From NCBI GenBank assembly GCA_945787305.1, contig CALZIH010000226.1, positions 1 through 5,123 on the forward strand: 5,123 nucleotides of DNA, given 5' to 3'. Below the pieces are notes generated by a model, which made no database searches, was not told the DNA's origin, and saw only the letters and a program-made list of their open reading frames with translations. Each line of letters opens with the position of its first letter. The first letter of the stretch is position 1. The translations under genes were made by a program, and so were the position numbers. Of this stretch, positions 1 through 5,123 are shown piece after piece. Source of the stretch: an uncultured Desulfobulbaceae bacterium (GTDB taxonomy: Bacteria > Desulfobacterota > Desulfobulbia > Desulfobulbales > Desulfobulbaceae).

Positions 1-278
1 TGGGTATCTTTTTCATTGGTTGGATTGTTGACCTGTTTTTGATTCCTGGTATGGAGCGTGAGGCCGACATCAGGTTTACACCTGGGCCTATTGATTACAC
101 CGTTGCCTGGGTTTTACTGGTATTTCTCGGCCTGTTAGGAATACATCGGATGTATATGGGCAAATGGCTGTCGGGAATTCTCTACCTGCTGACCGCCGGT
201 GTCTTCGGCCTGGGCTATATCTATGATATGTGGACCATTAATGACCAGATTACCCTGATTAATGGCGGCCAGGAATGA
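1..278 (+). CDS. TM2-domain membrane protein, 5'-truncated by the window edge
   Basis: The reading frame is open from position 3, so the gene begins upstream; 91 C-terminal residues are visible. An internal TTG or ATG (39, 51) could be read as a start, but the residues before them are clearly protein: GIFFIGWIVDLFLIPGM is the typical end of a TM2 domain. A second, complete TM2 domain follows at visible residues 33-83. It has a hydrophobic helix (about 33-46), the turn motif GIHRMYMGK (46-54), a second helix (about 56-74) and the conserved Asp75 after it. The full protein is therefore probably a twin-TM2 inner-membrane protein of about 140-150 residues, a known family layout. The molecular role of TM2 proteins in bacteria is poorly defined; they recur near envelope-stress genes. 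The gene ends at TGA 276-278 and converges on the - strand gene with 45 bp between stop codons. I see no terminator hairpin in that gap. Confidence 0.9.
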   Translation, partial: GIFFIGWIVDLFLIPGMEREADIRFTPGPIDYTVAWVLLVFLGLLGIHRMYMGKWLSGILYLLTAGVFGLGYIYDMWTINDQITLINGGQE

Positions 279-323
279 TACGGTGTCGTCTGGGCAGCCA
301 TTCGCTTGTCGGGGAGTTGAAAA

Positions 324-671
324 CTATTGTAATTTAGTGGTTTCCTGTTTCCCGAAGAGTTGGCGGATCCCGTGTTGCTCCTCTTTTTCCGCGATTATCT
401 TTGCGGCGTCCTCTTCTGCTATGCCGAGAGCGTTTGCCAGATCGGCAACATTATAGCATGGCTCGCCATTTGCGTTAAATCCGATTGGTGTCAGTTCAGG
501 AAAGCTACCCTGGGTTGCATGGCCGGAGGCCTGTTGCAACAGCTCCTTGACTTCCGGAGGGCCGTAAAGCAATAGCCATTCCACAGCCTCGGACCAGACC
601 TTGCTGTCTACGGTTGGATGCTGCAGGATTTCCATGGCTGATTCCACGGTCCATTCATCTTTTTTATTCAT
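324..671 (-). CDS. hypothetical protein, 115 aa
   Basis: I do not recognise this protein. It is soluble, acidic to neutral, with no signal peptide or membrane segment. Residues are numbered from the ATG. The N-terminal half (about 7-50) reads as helices, with the core HPTVDSKVWSEAVEWLLLYG followed by PPEVKELL. After a short linker rich in Pro and Gly (about 54-72), the C-terminal part NVADLANALGIAEEDAAKI looks like a small helix-turn-helix-type unit, but that is weak evidence for DNA binding. A GTG at 674 directly precedes the ATG at 671. I chose ATG because the Shine-Dalgarno GGGGTGA (685-679) lies 7 nt from it and only 4 nt from the GTG. The coding case rests on the good ribosome site, a promoter upstream, sensible composition and lack of a competing frame. 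It is divergent from the SPFH gene and may be co-regulated with it. Confidence 0.8.
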   Translation of the reverse strand: MNKKDEWTVESAMEILQHPTVDSKVWSEAVEWLLLYGPPEVKELLQQASGHATQGSFPELTPIGFNANGEPCYNVADLANALGIAEEDAAKIIAEKEEQHGIRQLFGKQETTKLQ

Positions 672-678
672 CACGGTG

Positions 679-685
679 TCACCCC
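679..685 (-). promoter_or_regulatory. ribosome binding site of the 115-aa gene
   Basis: GGGGTGA read on the - strand, 7 nt before ATG 671 and 4 nt before the in-frame GTG 674. The spacing favours the ATG start. Confidence 0.65.
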
Positions 686-717
686 AATGTTGCGTTCCCT
701 TCGTTCATTCCAGGAAA

Positions 718-746
718 AATATATTATTATTTTTTTGATTCTTCAA
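718..746 (-). promoter_or_regulatory. sigma70-type promoter for the 115-aa gene
   Basis: On the - strand, -35 TTGAAG (746-741) and -10 TATATT (723-718) are separated by 17 bp, matching the consensus at 4/6 and 5/6 positions. The predicted transcript start is near 711, giving a leader of about 40 nt before ATG 671. The spacer is very A/T-rich. The -35 box abuts the -35 box of the opposite promoter. Confidence 0.6.
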
Positions 747-764
747 GTTGCTCTGTACTATAAT
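735..764 (+). promoter_or_regulatory. sigma70-type promoter for the SPFH/zinc-ribbon operon
   Basis: -35 TTGATT (735-740), an 18-bp spacer and a perfect -10 TATAAT (759-764). The predicted transcript start is near 771, leaving a leader of about 32 nt before ATG 803. No sigma54-type GG/GC site is seen here, unlike the PspF-driven psp promoters of enterobacteria. Confidence 0.7.
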
Positions 765-791
765 TCTTTCCATACACATCGCAACCCGATC

Positions 792-799
792 AAGGAGAG
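792..799 (+). promoter_or_regulatory. ribosome binding site of the SPFH gene
   Basis: AAGGAGAG lies just before ATG 803. It is a strong Shine-Dalgarno and fixes this start. Confidence 0.8.
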
Positions 800-802
800 A
801 AC

Positions 803-1933
803 ATGGGCGTAGATAATCTGATTTTGCTGGAAAATCTGGAATGGTTTGACGAGTCCGGCCAGGAATTGCTCCATCGCTTACCGGAACAGGGTTCCGGCGA
901 GATAAAGTTCGGTGCACAGTTGACCGTTCGGGAGAGCCAGGCTGCGGTCATGTACTATAAAGGCAAGGCCTGTGACGCCTTTGGCCCAGGCCGCCATACC
1001 TTGAAAACCGGGAATATCCCTATTCTGACAAAAATACTGTCTGCACCCTGGGGAATGAAAAGCCCGCTTCGTGCTGAAGTGTATTTTGTCAACCTCAAGG
1101 TCTTTACCGATCTCAAATGGGGCACCCGTGATCCCGTCGCCTTTCGCGATGCCGAACTCGGCCTGGTAAGGTTGCGGGCCCATGGTGTATTTAATATCCG
1201 GGTAATTCAGCCGGTACTGTTTATCAACACTCTCGCCGGAACCATGGGCAAATATTCAACTGAACAGGTTGAAGAATATTTGAAACGGGTCATTGTCTCC
1301 CGGCTGAACGATTTCCTGGGCGAAAAGCTCAAGACCCTGTTTGATCTGCCGGGGACTTTTGATGAGTTGGCAACCGGTCTGCAAAAGCGTCTGGCTAACG
1401 ATTTTGTCCGTTTCGGTCTTGCGCTGGACGCATTGTATATAACCTCTATTACACCTCCCCAGGAGGTACAGGAGGCAATTGATGATCGCAGTAGGTTGAG
1501 CGTGATTCAGGACATGGACAAGTTTGTTCGCATGAAGGCTGCCATGGCCATGGAAAAGGCAGCCGAGAGCGGTGGCGAGGCCGGAGCAGGTCTCGGCCTG
1601 GGAATGGGGATGATGATGCCGGGTATGTTCGGTAACCTGCAGGCCGCAACACCAAAGACCACCAATGAGGAAAAAGCAGCCCCTGTACACTGTCAGGAGT
1701 GTGCGCATCCCATAGCTGTCGATGCCCGTTTCTGCCCGTACTGCGGTCATCAGCAGGTGGTGTTGAAACAATGCGCCAATTGCGACAAAAATTTGACTCC
1801 CGGAGCCCGTTTTTGCCCACGGTGCGGACATCCTGCCGATGAAAAACCAGCCGTTTCGATCTGCCCACATTGCAATACCGACAATTTGCCCGGGGCGACC
1901 TTCTGTAACCAATGCGGACAAAAAATAGTATAA
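803..1933 (+). CDS. SPFH (stomatin/prohibitin) protein with three C-terminal zinc ribbons, YdjI-like
   Basis: This 376-residue protein has an SPFH/Band-7 domain at about residues 30-240. It carries stretches typical of the YdjI family (COG4260), such as QLTVRESQAAVMY, FGPGRHTL, NIPILT, VYFVNLKVFTDLKWGTRDP and VRLRAHGVFNIRV. A Gly/Met-rich flexible linker (about 257-277) leads to three zinc ribbons, each CxxC-x10-CxxC: C297/C300/C311/C314, C324/C327/C338/C341 and C354/C357/C368/C371. No signal peptide or N-terminal membrane helix is visible, so any membrane contact is peripheral or through partners. SPFH proteins form large ring or cage assemblies at membranes. In Bacillus, YdjI acts with zinc-ribbon protein YdjG and PspA in membrane-stress control. 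The gene starts behind a strong promoter and ribosome site and is followed after 62 bp by another zinc-ribbon gene. The family assignment is firm; the stress role is inferred from the family. Confidence 0.93.
   Translation: MGVDNLILLENLEWFDESGQELLHRLPEQGSGEIKFGAQLTVRESQAAVMYYKGKACDAFGPGRHTLKTGNIPILTKILSAPWGMKSPLRAEVYFVNLKVFTDLKWGTRDPVAFRDAELGLVRLRAHGVFNIRVIQPVLFINTLAGTMGKYSTEQVEEYLKRVIVSRLNDFLGEKLKTLFDLPGTFDELATGLQKRLANDFVRFGLALDALYITSITPPQEVQEAIDDRSRLSVIQDMDKFVRMKAAMAMEKAAESGGEAGAGLGLGMGMMMPGMFGNLQAATPKTTNEEKAAPVHCQECAHPIAVDARFCPYCGHQQVVLKQCANCDKNLTPGARFCPRCGHPADEKPAVSICPHCNTDNLPGATFCNQCGQKIV
1691..1915 (+). repeat. three tandem zinc-ribbon coding repeats in the SPFH gene
   Basis: Three copies of a double-CxxC unit start 27 and then 30 codons apart. 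All twelve cysteines are present. The second halves are the most alike: FCPYCGH, FCPRCGH and FCNQCGQ. The cysteine codons and flanking bases are similar but not identical, so this is an old duplication or conserved fold and not a recent DNA repeat. Confidence 0.85.
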
Positions 1934-1934
1934 C

Positions 1935-1988
1935 AGGCCGGAGCTTTACGGTTAAGATACGTTATTTGTATTCCCTCTAGTCCGGCTT
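1935..1988 (+). promoter_or_regulatory. long-loop inverted repeat between the SPFH and zinc-ribbon genes
   Basis: Left arm AGGCCGGA (1935-1942) pairs with TCCGGCTT (1981-1988), eight pairs including one G-U, around a 38-nt loop. The pyrimidine run CTTTTCT and then ATG 1996 follow at once. It could be a weak attenuator, a processing site or a translation control element for the next gene. The long loop makes it a poor classic terminator. Confidence 0.35.
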
Positions 1989-1995
1989 CTTTTCT

Positions 1996-3315
1996 ATGGA
2001 TATCAAGATAGAACAGGAGTGTCCCCAATGCGGGGCACCTATAACGATTGCCGAGTCGGACCGGTTGTTGAGCTGCCCTTATTGCGGGGTCAAAAGCTTT
2101 ATGCAATCTGCCGGGGCCTTTCGTTATTATCTTCCACCGCCGGACGGTGAAGAGGACGCCGCCGAATTGCTCTATGTCCCGTACCTCCGTTTCAAGGGCA
2201 ACATCTTCCTGGTCAACGAGGCCGGAATAAGTCACAAGGTCATGGACACCACCCACCTTGGCTTTGATCTTCCCGGTCTGCCGCCTTCCCTGGGCGTTCG
2301 TCCCCAGGCCATGCAGGTACAGAGGCTTTTGCCGGAGACCCCGGGTCGCTATCTCCGCCTGACCACCAAGGCCCGGGTAATTCTTGAAAAGGTCATTCGT
2401 CTCTCGCCCATGCGGATCGAAAAAAAGAAGCAGCAGATAACAGGCAAGGAAAACGATATGGTGTATATCGGTTCCCGGATGGAGACCATTGAGTATTCCA
2501 GTCACAGCCGTTTTCTGCACAGGGCCTTTATTGGAGAGACAGTGTCTTTTGTCTATCTCCCTATTCATGTGAAGGACAATACGCTTCTCGATGGAGTGAC
2601 AAAGAGTTTTTTAATGCGTCGGGAGCAGGCATCGGGGGTACCCTTGCGTGGGGCTTCCTTTAATCCCCGCTGGCAGGTCCGATTCATGCCCACCCTCTGT
2701 CCCCGTTGCGGTTGGAGTCTGGACGGGGAGGGTGATTGCCTGGTCACGACCTGTAGTAATTGCGACACGGCCTGGGAACTTGGGCCTCAAGGTCTTAAAC
2801 AGGTCCATTGGCAGATGGTCCCCGGTGATCGCGGAACAGCACTTTACCTGGGGTTCTGGAAGATTTCCGCTCACATTCCCGCCCTGGATATATACAGCTT
2901 TGCCGATTTTATCCAACGAACCAATCAGGCCATGCTGCCAAAACAGCAATGGTATGATCGAGTGATGAGTTATTGGATACCCGCCTTTAAACTGCGACCC
3001 AAAATATTTCTGCGCACAGGCAGGCAGGCAACGCTCGGTCAGTGGCGGCTTTCCCCGGAGGAGGGGCATGTGGTGCCGAATTTGTATCCTGTTACCCTAC
3101 CGGCTGCCGAGGCAAAACAGTCGGTAAAGGTGATCCTTGCCGCCAGTACGGCCAGTCGTAAAAGTATCTTTCCTTTTCTCCCCAAAGTCCGCTTGCAAGA
3201 CGTCACCAGCACACTGGTTTTCCTTCCTTTTGTCGACAAGGGGCATGATTGGTACCAGCCCCATACCGCAGCTTCAATATCAAAAAATGTCCTTCGTTTT
3301 GGGCGGAACCTTTGA
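1996..3315 (+). CDS. double zinc-ribbon protein, YdjG-like partner of the SPFH protein
   Basis: This 439-residue protein opens with a TFIIB-type zinc ribbon, C9/C12 and C27/C30 (CPQCG, CPYCG). A second ribbon of the same spacing lies mid-protein: C235/C238 and C253/C256 (CPRCG, CSNC). The rest has no strong membrane helix and contains repeated proline-centred strands: YVPYLRFKG (60-68), VYLPIHVKD (186-194), YWIPAFKLR (326-334) and VFLPFVDKG (408-416). The two halves may thus be a duplicated ribbon-plus-beta unit. Proteins of this sort are often labelled only as zinc-ribbon proteins. Position after a YdjI-type gene suggests a role like Bacillus YdjG in an SPFH membrane-stress assembly; that is inference. 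The start is forced: an in-frame TAG lies at 1978-1980, and a later Met would remove the first ribbon. No Shine-Dalgarno precedes it, only a pyrimidine-rich stretch, so translation may be coupled or regulated. Confidence 0.9.
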   Translation: MDIKIEQECPQCGAPITIAESDRLLSCPYCGVKSFMQSAGAFRYYLPPPDGEEDAAELLYVPYLRFKGNIFLVNEAGISHKVMDTTHLGFDLPGLPPSLGVRPQAMQVQRLLPETPGRYLRLTTKARVILEKVIRLSPMRIEKKKQQITGKENDMVYIGSRMETIEYSSHSRFLHRAFIGETVSFVYLPIHVKDNTLLDGVTKSFLMRREQASGVPLRGASFNPRWQVRFMPTLCPRCGWSLDGEGDCLVTTCSNCDTAWELGPQGLKQVHWQMVPGDRGTALYLGFWKISAHIPALDIYSFADFIQRTNQAMLPKQQWYDRVMSYWIPAFKLRPKIFLRTGRQATLGQWRLSPEEGHVVPNLYPVTLPAAEAKQSVKVILAASTASRKSIFPFLPKVRLQDVTSTLVFLPFVDKGHDWYQPHTAASISKNVLRFGRNL

Positions 3316-3326
3316 GGCCTTTCTGA

Positions 3327-3351
3327 GTTTGAAAAACGGGCCGTTTTAAAC
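3327..3351 (+). terminator. possible terminator hairpin after the zinc-ribbon gene
   Basis: Eleven bases past the stop codon, GTTT (3327-3330) and AAAACG (3333-3338) pair with CGTTTT (3342-3347) and AAAC (3348-3351). This gives ten pairs with a 2-nt bulge and a GGC triloop. No U-run follows, so it is not a textbook intrinsic terminator. Its near symmetry would let it form on either strand. It may instead protect the 3' end of the operon transcript. Confidence 0.35.
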
Positions 3352-3483
3352 ACTGGCATACCCCTCGAGTATCTGGTAATAACCCCCCATGATAATCTTA
3401 TGGCTACCTTGAATATTTGTATTTTCGCCCAATCTCGGCGTTATGCTCAAAATTTTATCCTCGGAATATCAACCATATGACTG

Positions 3484-3492
3484 TGGTAAAAT
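3484..3492 (+). promoter_or_regulatory. possible extended -10 promoter for the deaminase/radical SAM operon
   Basis: TGGTAAAAT fits the extended -10 form TGnTATAAT, with one mismatch in the hexamer (TAAAAT, 3487-3492). No good -35 lies at 16-18 bp, which an extended -10 can tolerate. The predicted transcript start near 3499 would put the 3501-3539 stem-loop at the extreme 5' end of the mRNA, with a leader of about 98 nt. Confidence 0.35.
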
Positions 3493-3500
3493 TATTCGCA

Positions 3501-3539
3501 TGCCTTGACATTGAACGAAAATCCTAATTTTTCAAGGCA
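3501..3539 (+). promoter_or_regulatory. stem-loop in the deaminase leader
   Basis: TGCCTTGA (3501-3508) is perfectly complementary to TCAAGGCA (3532-3539). Inside, AAAAT (3518-3522) pairs with ATTTT (3527-3531) around CCTA, stacking directly on the right arm and leaving a 9-nt bulge (3509-3517). A second TTGA at 3511-3514 can replace the first in pairing with TCAA, so two alternative folds exist. It resembles no riboswitch class I know. It could be an operator or an RNA control element. Confidence 0.45.
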
Positions 3540-3596
3540 ACCTTATGAAGTTTTTCCTTCAGAATATACCAACTTCAACAGGTAAAGAATTTTGTC

Positions 3597-4112
3597 ATGC
3601 ATCACGAAAAATACATGCGGGAGGCTCTAGCTGAAGCTCGGCTGGCATTGGCTGCCGAGGAATTTCCTGTGGGCTGTGTGCTGGTCCTTGATGGCGAGGT
3701 TGTTGCCCGCGGTCATCGCCGAAACAGCCGGGTAGAGGAGTGCAACGAGATCGATCACGCCGAGGTTGTTACCTTGCGTGAATTCCTGGCCGAGTATCCG
3801 CAAACCGATTGCAGCCGGATTGTTGCCTACTCGACCATGGAGCCCTGTCTGATGTGTTTTTCCACCATGCTACTCTCTGGAATCCGTCGCTTTGTCTACG
3901 GCTATGAAGACATGATGGGTGGCGGCACCAGTCTTCCCCTCGACCGGTTGAATCCGCTTTACGCAGAGATGGCGGTGCAGGTGGAAGCCGGTGTACTCCG
4001 TACTGACTGCCTTACCTTATTCCAGCTGTTTTTTCGTAACTTTACCTACTGGCAGGACAGCCTGCTCTCAAGGTATACCCTTGCCCAGCCTTTAGAGAAC
4101 ACATCCTCATGA
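3597..4112 (+). CDS. nucleoside/nucleotide deaminase-fold protein, TadA-related, substrate unknown
   Basis: This 171-residue protein has the zinc-dependent cytidine/adenosine deaminase fold. HAE at residues 54-56 supplies zinc ligand His54 and proton-shuttle Glu56, and EPCLMC (82-87) supplies Cys84 and Cys87. The order YMREALAEA, FPVGCVLV, HAE, EPCLMC, RRFVYG matches TadA and guanine-deaminase-like proteins, and the length is usual. The tRNA-binding pocket differs from E. coli TadA: the Asn of the GWN motif aligns with Arg41 (GHRR), the loop to HAE is about two residues longer, and GARDAKTGAAGSL is replaced by GYEDMMGGGTSL. I therefore do not call it tadA; the target may be a free base, nucleoside or nucleotide. 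ATG 3597 has only a weak AGGTAA (3580-3585) upstream; Met7 (3615) has none. Its stop overlaps the next start (ATGA), so the two proteins are probably made together. Confidence 0.9.
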   Translation: MHHEKYMREALAEARLALAAEEFPVGCVLVLDGEVVARGHRRNSRVEECNEIDHAEVVTLREFLAEYPQTDCSRIVAYSTMEPCLMCFSTMLLSGIRRFVYGYEDMMGGGTSLPLDRLNPLYAEMAVQVEAGVLRTDCLTLFQLFFRNFTYWQDSLLSRYTLAQPLENTSS

Positions 4113-5123
4113 AGATTCCAACAACAGCCAGGACCGTAGGTTTTAAACCCGGCGAGCGCAATGTCTTTTTTCATTTGCTCACCGCCTGCAACCTGAGCTG
4201 TAAACATTGTTACATCAATCCGTCCCAACACGGGACCGCAACCTTGTCCCAGGAAACCATACTTTCCTGGTTGCAATGTTTTTCTCGGCCGGAACAGGAC
4301 ACGAACTTGATTCTTCTAGGTGGTGAGCCGACCATGCACCCGGACCTGGCCGAGATTATCAGGGCCGCCAAAACCATGCGCTACCATGTGACTGTTGATT
4401 CAAACGGTTTTCTTTTCCATGATCTACTGGAGAGGGTCAGTCCGGACGAACTTGATTATTTAAGTTTCAGCCTTGATGGCCCCGATGCTGCAGTCAATGA
4501 TCCCATTCGCGGCGAAGGTGTTTTCACAATCTGTACGGAGAATATACGAAAGGCCGTGGCCAAGGGGTTTCGTACAAGCCTGATCTATACAGTTTCCAGT
4601 TTAAATATTGATCATTTGCACCAGATGCCTGAACTCTTGAAGGAGCTGGGGGTGCAGCGATTTTTTATCCAGGTGATCGGTCTGCGCGGTAAGCCTGCAG
4701 GCGGATCACCGACACCAGAAACACCCTGGCAGGTGGATCCTGAGCAGTGGCTGGCGGTTGTGCCGGCAGTTGCGGCCCATGCAGCCGAGTTAGGACTTTC
4801 GGTAACCTACCCCAAGGTTTTCCTTGATATCGATGAACCCTTTGAATGTGCCGGAGTGGTGGCGGAAAATTATTTTATCTTTCCTAATGGACGGGTTTAT
4901 CAATGTCCGCTCTGCGAAGATCATCCCATTCACAGTTTCTCCATCAAGGATGACCAACTGGTTCAGCGTATCGGCCTGAACGAAGATCGCTTTTTTACCC
5001 TTTCCATTCCGGAAGGATGCGTAATGAATAAGTTGTTACAGCCGGATACCATCGAATATCTGTCAGACGGCACGCCAAGACATCGGATTTCCTGTTGCCT
5101 CCTGAAGCAACAAGTAGGGTCTG
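4109..5123 (+). CDS. radical SAM enzyme with SPASM/twitch-like C-terminal cysteines, 3'-truncated by the window edge
   Basis: The frame is open from ATG 4109 to the window end, giving 338 visible codons with no stop. CNLSCKHCY places the 4Fe-4S/SAM-binding cysteines at C27, C31 and C34 (CxxxCxxC). LGGEPTMHPDL (70-80) is the GGE motif that contacts SAM, and SFSLDGPDAAVNDPIRG (119-135) is a usual radical SAM barrel strand. Beyond the barrel, C247-x13-G261-x4-C266-x2-C269 matches the first part of the SPASM/twitch auxiliary-cluster pattern, and C304 and C329/C330 may add ligands. Such enzymes commonly modify peptides or proteins, but no precursor peptide is evident, so the substrate is unknown. 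It overlaps the deaminase stop by 4 nt with only a weak GAGA upstream, which suggests translational coupling. A partner role with the deaminase in one pathway is inference. Confidence 0.92.
   Translation, partial: MKIPTTARTVGFKPGERNVFFHLLTACNLSCKHCYINPSQHGTATLSQETILSWLQCFSRPEQDTNLILLGGEPTMHPDLAEIIRAAKTMRYHVTVDSNGFLFHDLLERVSPDELDYLSFSLDGPDAAVNDPIRGEGVFTICTENIRKAVAKGFRTSLIYTVSSLNIDHLHQMPELLKELGVQRFFIQVIGLRGKPAGGSPTPETPWQVDPEQWLAVVPAVAAHAAELGLSVTYPKVFLDIDEPFECAGVVAENYFIFPNGRVYQCPLCEDHPIHSFSIKDDQLVQRIGLNEDRFFTLSIPEGCVMNKLLQPDTIEYLSDGTPRHRISCCLLKQQVGS

Larger units (their letters stand above)
3316..3596. other. 281-bp intergenic region, A/T-rich, no gene supported
   Basis: The stretch between the zinc-ribbon gene and the deaminase gene contains the hairpin at 3327-3351, a possible extended -10 promoter near 3484-3492 and a stem-loop at 3501-3539. 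Short open frames in it (3443-3508 and 3545-3634) lack convincing support as genes. No tRNA or mobile-element remnant was recognised. Confidence 0.7.

Noticed and set aside
279..323. Terminator between the convergent TM2 and 115-aa genes
   Set aside because: No stable stem with a T-run could be found on either strand in these 45 bases.
1256..1921. Open frame on the - strand (221 codons)
   Set aside because: Antisense shadow of the SPFH gene with low-quality composition and no family resemblance.
1750..2568. Long open frame on the - strand (272 codons)
   Set aside because: It lies antisense to the SPFH tail and the zinc-ribbon gene, whose conserved cysteine motifs prove the + strand frame. 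Its product has no recognisable domain.
2611..3069. Open frame on the - strand (152 codons)
   Set aside because: Antisense shadow of the zinc-ribbon gene; no ribosome site or family match was seen.
3386..3402. Short imperfect hairpin CCATGA...TTATGG
   Set aside because: Only six pairs including a wobble, no U-run and no link to a gene end; expected by chance in A/T-rich DNA.
3443..3508. 21-codon frame in the intergenic region, MLKILSSEYQPYDCGKIIRM...
   Set aside because: No Shine-Dalgarno, and it crosses the probable promoter and the left arm of the stem-loop.
3505..3510. Perfect TTGACA that could be a -35 box
   Set aside because: No acceptable -10 lies 16-18 bp downstream; the nearest candidate, TAATTT, is only 14 bp away. 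It is better explained as part of the stem-loop.

Overview
The window is 5,123 bp of compact bacterial DNA of mid-range GC content. It holds five genes on the + strand, the first and last of which run off the ends, and one gene on the - strand. Gene-family resemblance (a twin TM2-domain protein, a YdjI-type SPFH/zinc-ribbon protein, SPASM-like radical SAM chemistry) suggests a Gram-negative, probably anaerobic bacterium. My best guess is a sulfate reducer of the Desulfobulbaceae/Desulfobacterota type, but this rests on protein character only. I see no rRNA, tRNA, CRISPR array or insertion sequence.

Layout. (1) 1-278 +: C-terminal part of a TM2-domain membrane protein. (2) 671-324 -: a 115-residue protein of unknown function, convergent with the TM2 gene. 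(3) 675-802: a divergent control region with two good sigma70-type promoters whose -35 boxes abut. (4) 803-1933 +: an SPFH (stomatin/prohibitin) protein of the YdjI/COG4260 kind ending in three zinc ribbons. (5) 1996-3315 +: a 439-residue protein with two TFIIB-like zinc ribbons and repeated proline-centred motifs, possibly an internal duplication. (6) 3316-3596: a 281-bp gap with a hairpin just after the stop codon, a possible extended -10 promoter and a second stem-loop ahead of the next gene. (7) 3597-4112 +: a cytidine/adenosine-deaminase-fold protein related to TadA but differing at substrate-binding positions. (8) 4109-5123 +: the first 338 codons of a radical SAM enzyme with a C-terminal auxiliary cysteine set, overlapping the deaminase by ATGA.

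The SPFH and zinc-ribbon genes look like one transcription unit. In Bacillus, YdjI-type SPFH proteins work with a zinc-ribbon partner (YdjG) and PspA in membrane-stress control, and TM2 proteins are also reported near such genes. The middle of the window may therefore be an envelope-stress module, although no PspA gene is visible. The deaminase/radical SAM pair is a separate, translationally coupled operon with no pathway I can name. It is the most likely place for something undescribed.
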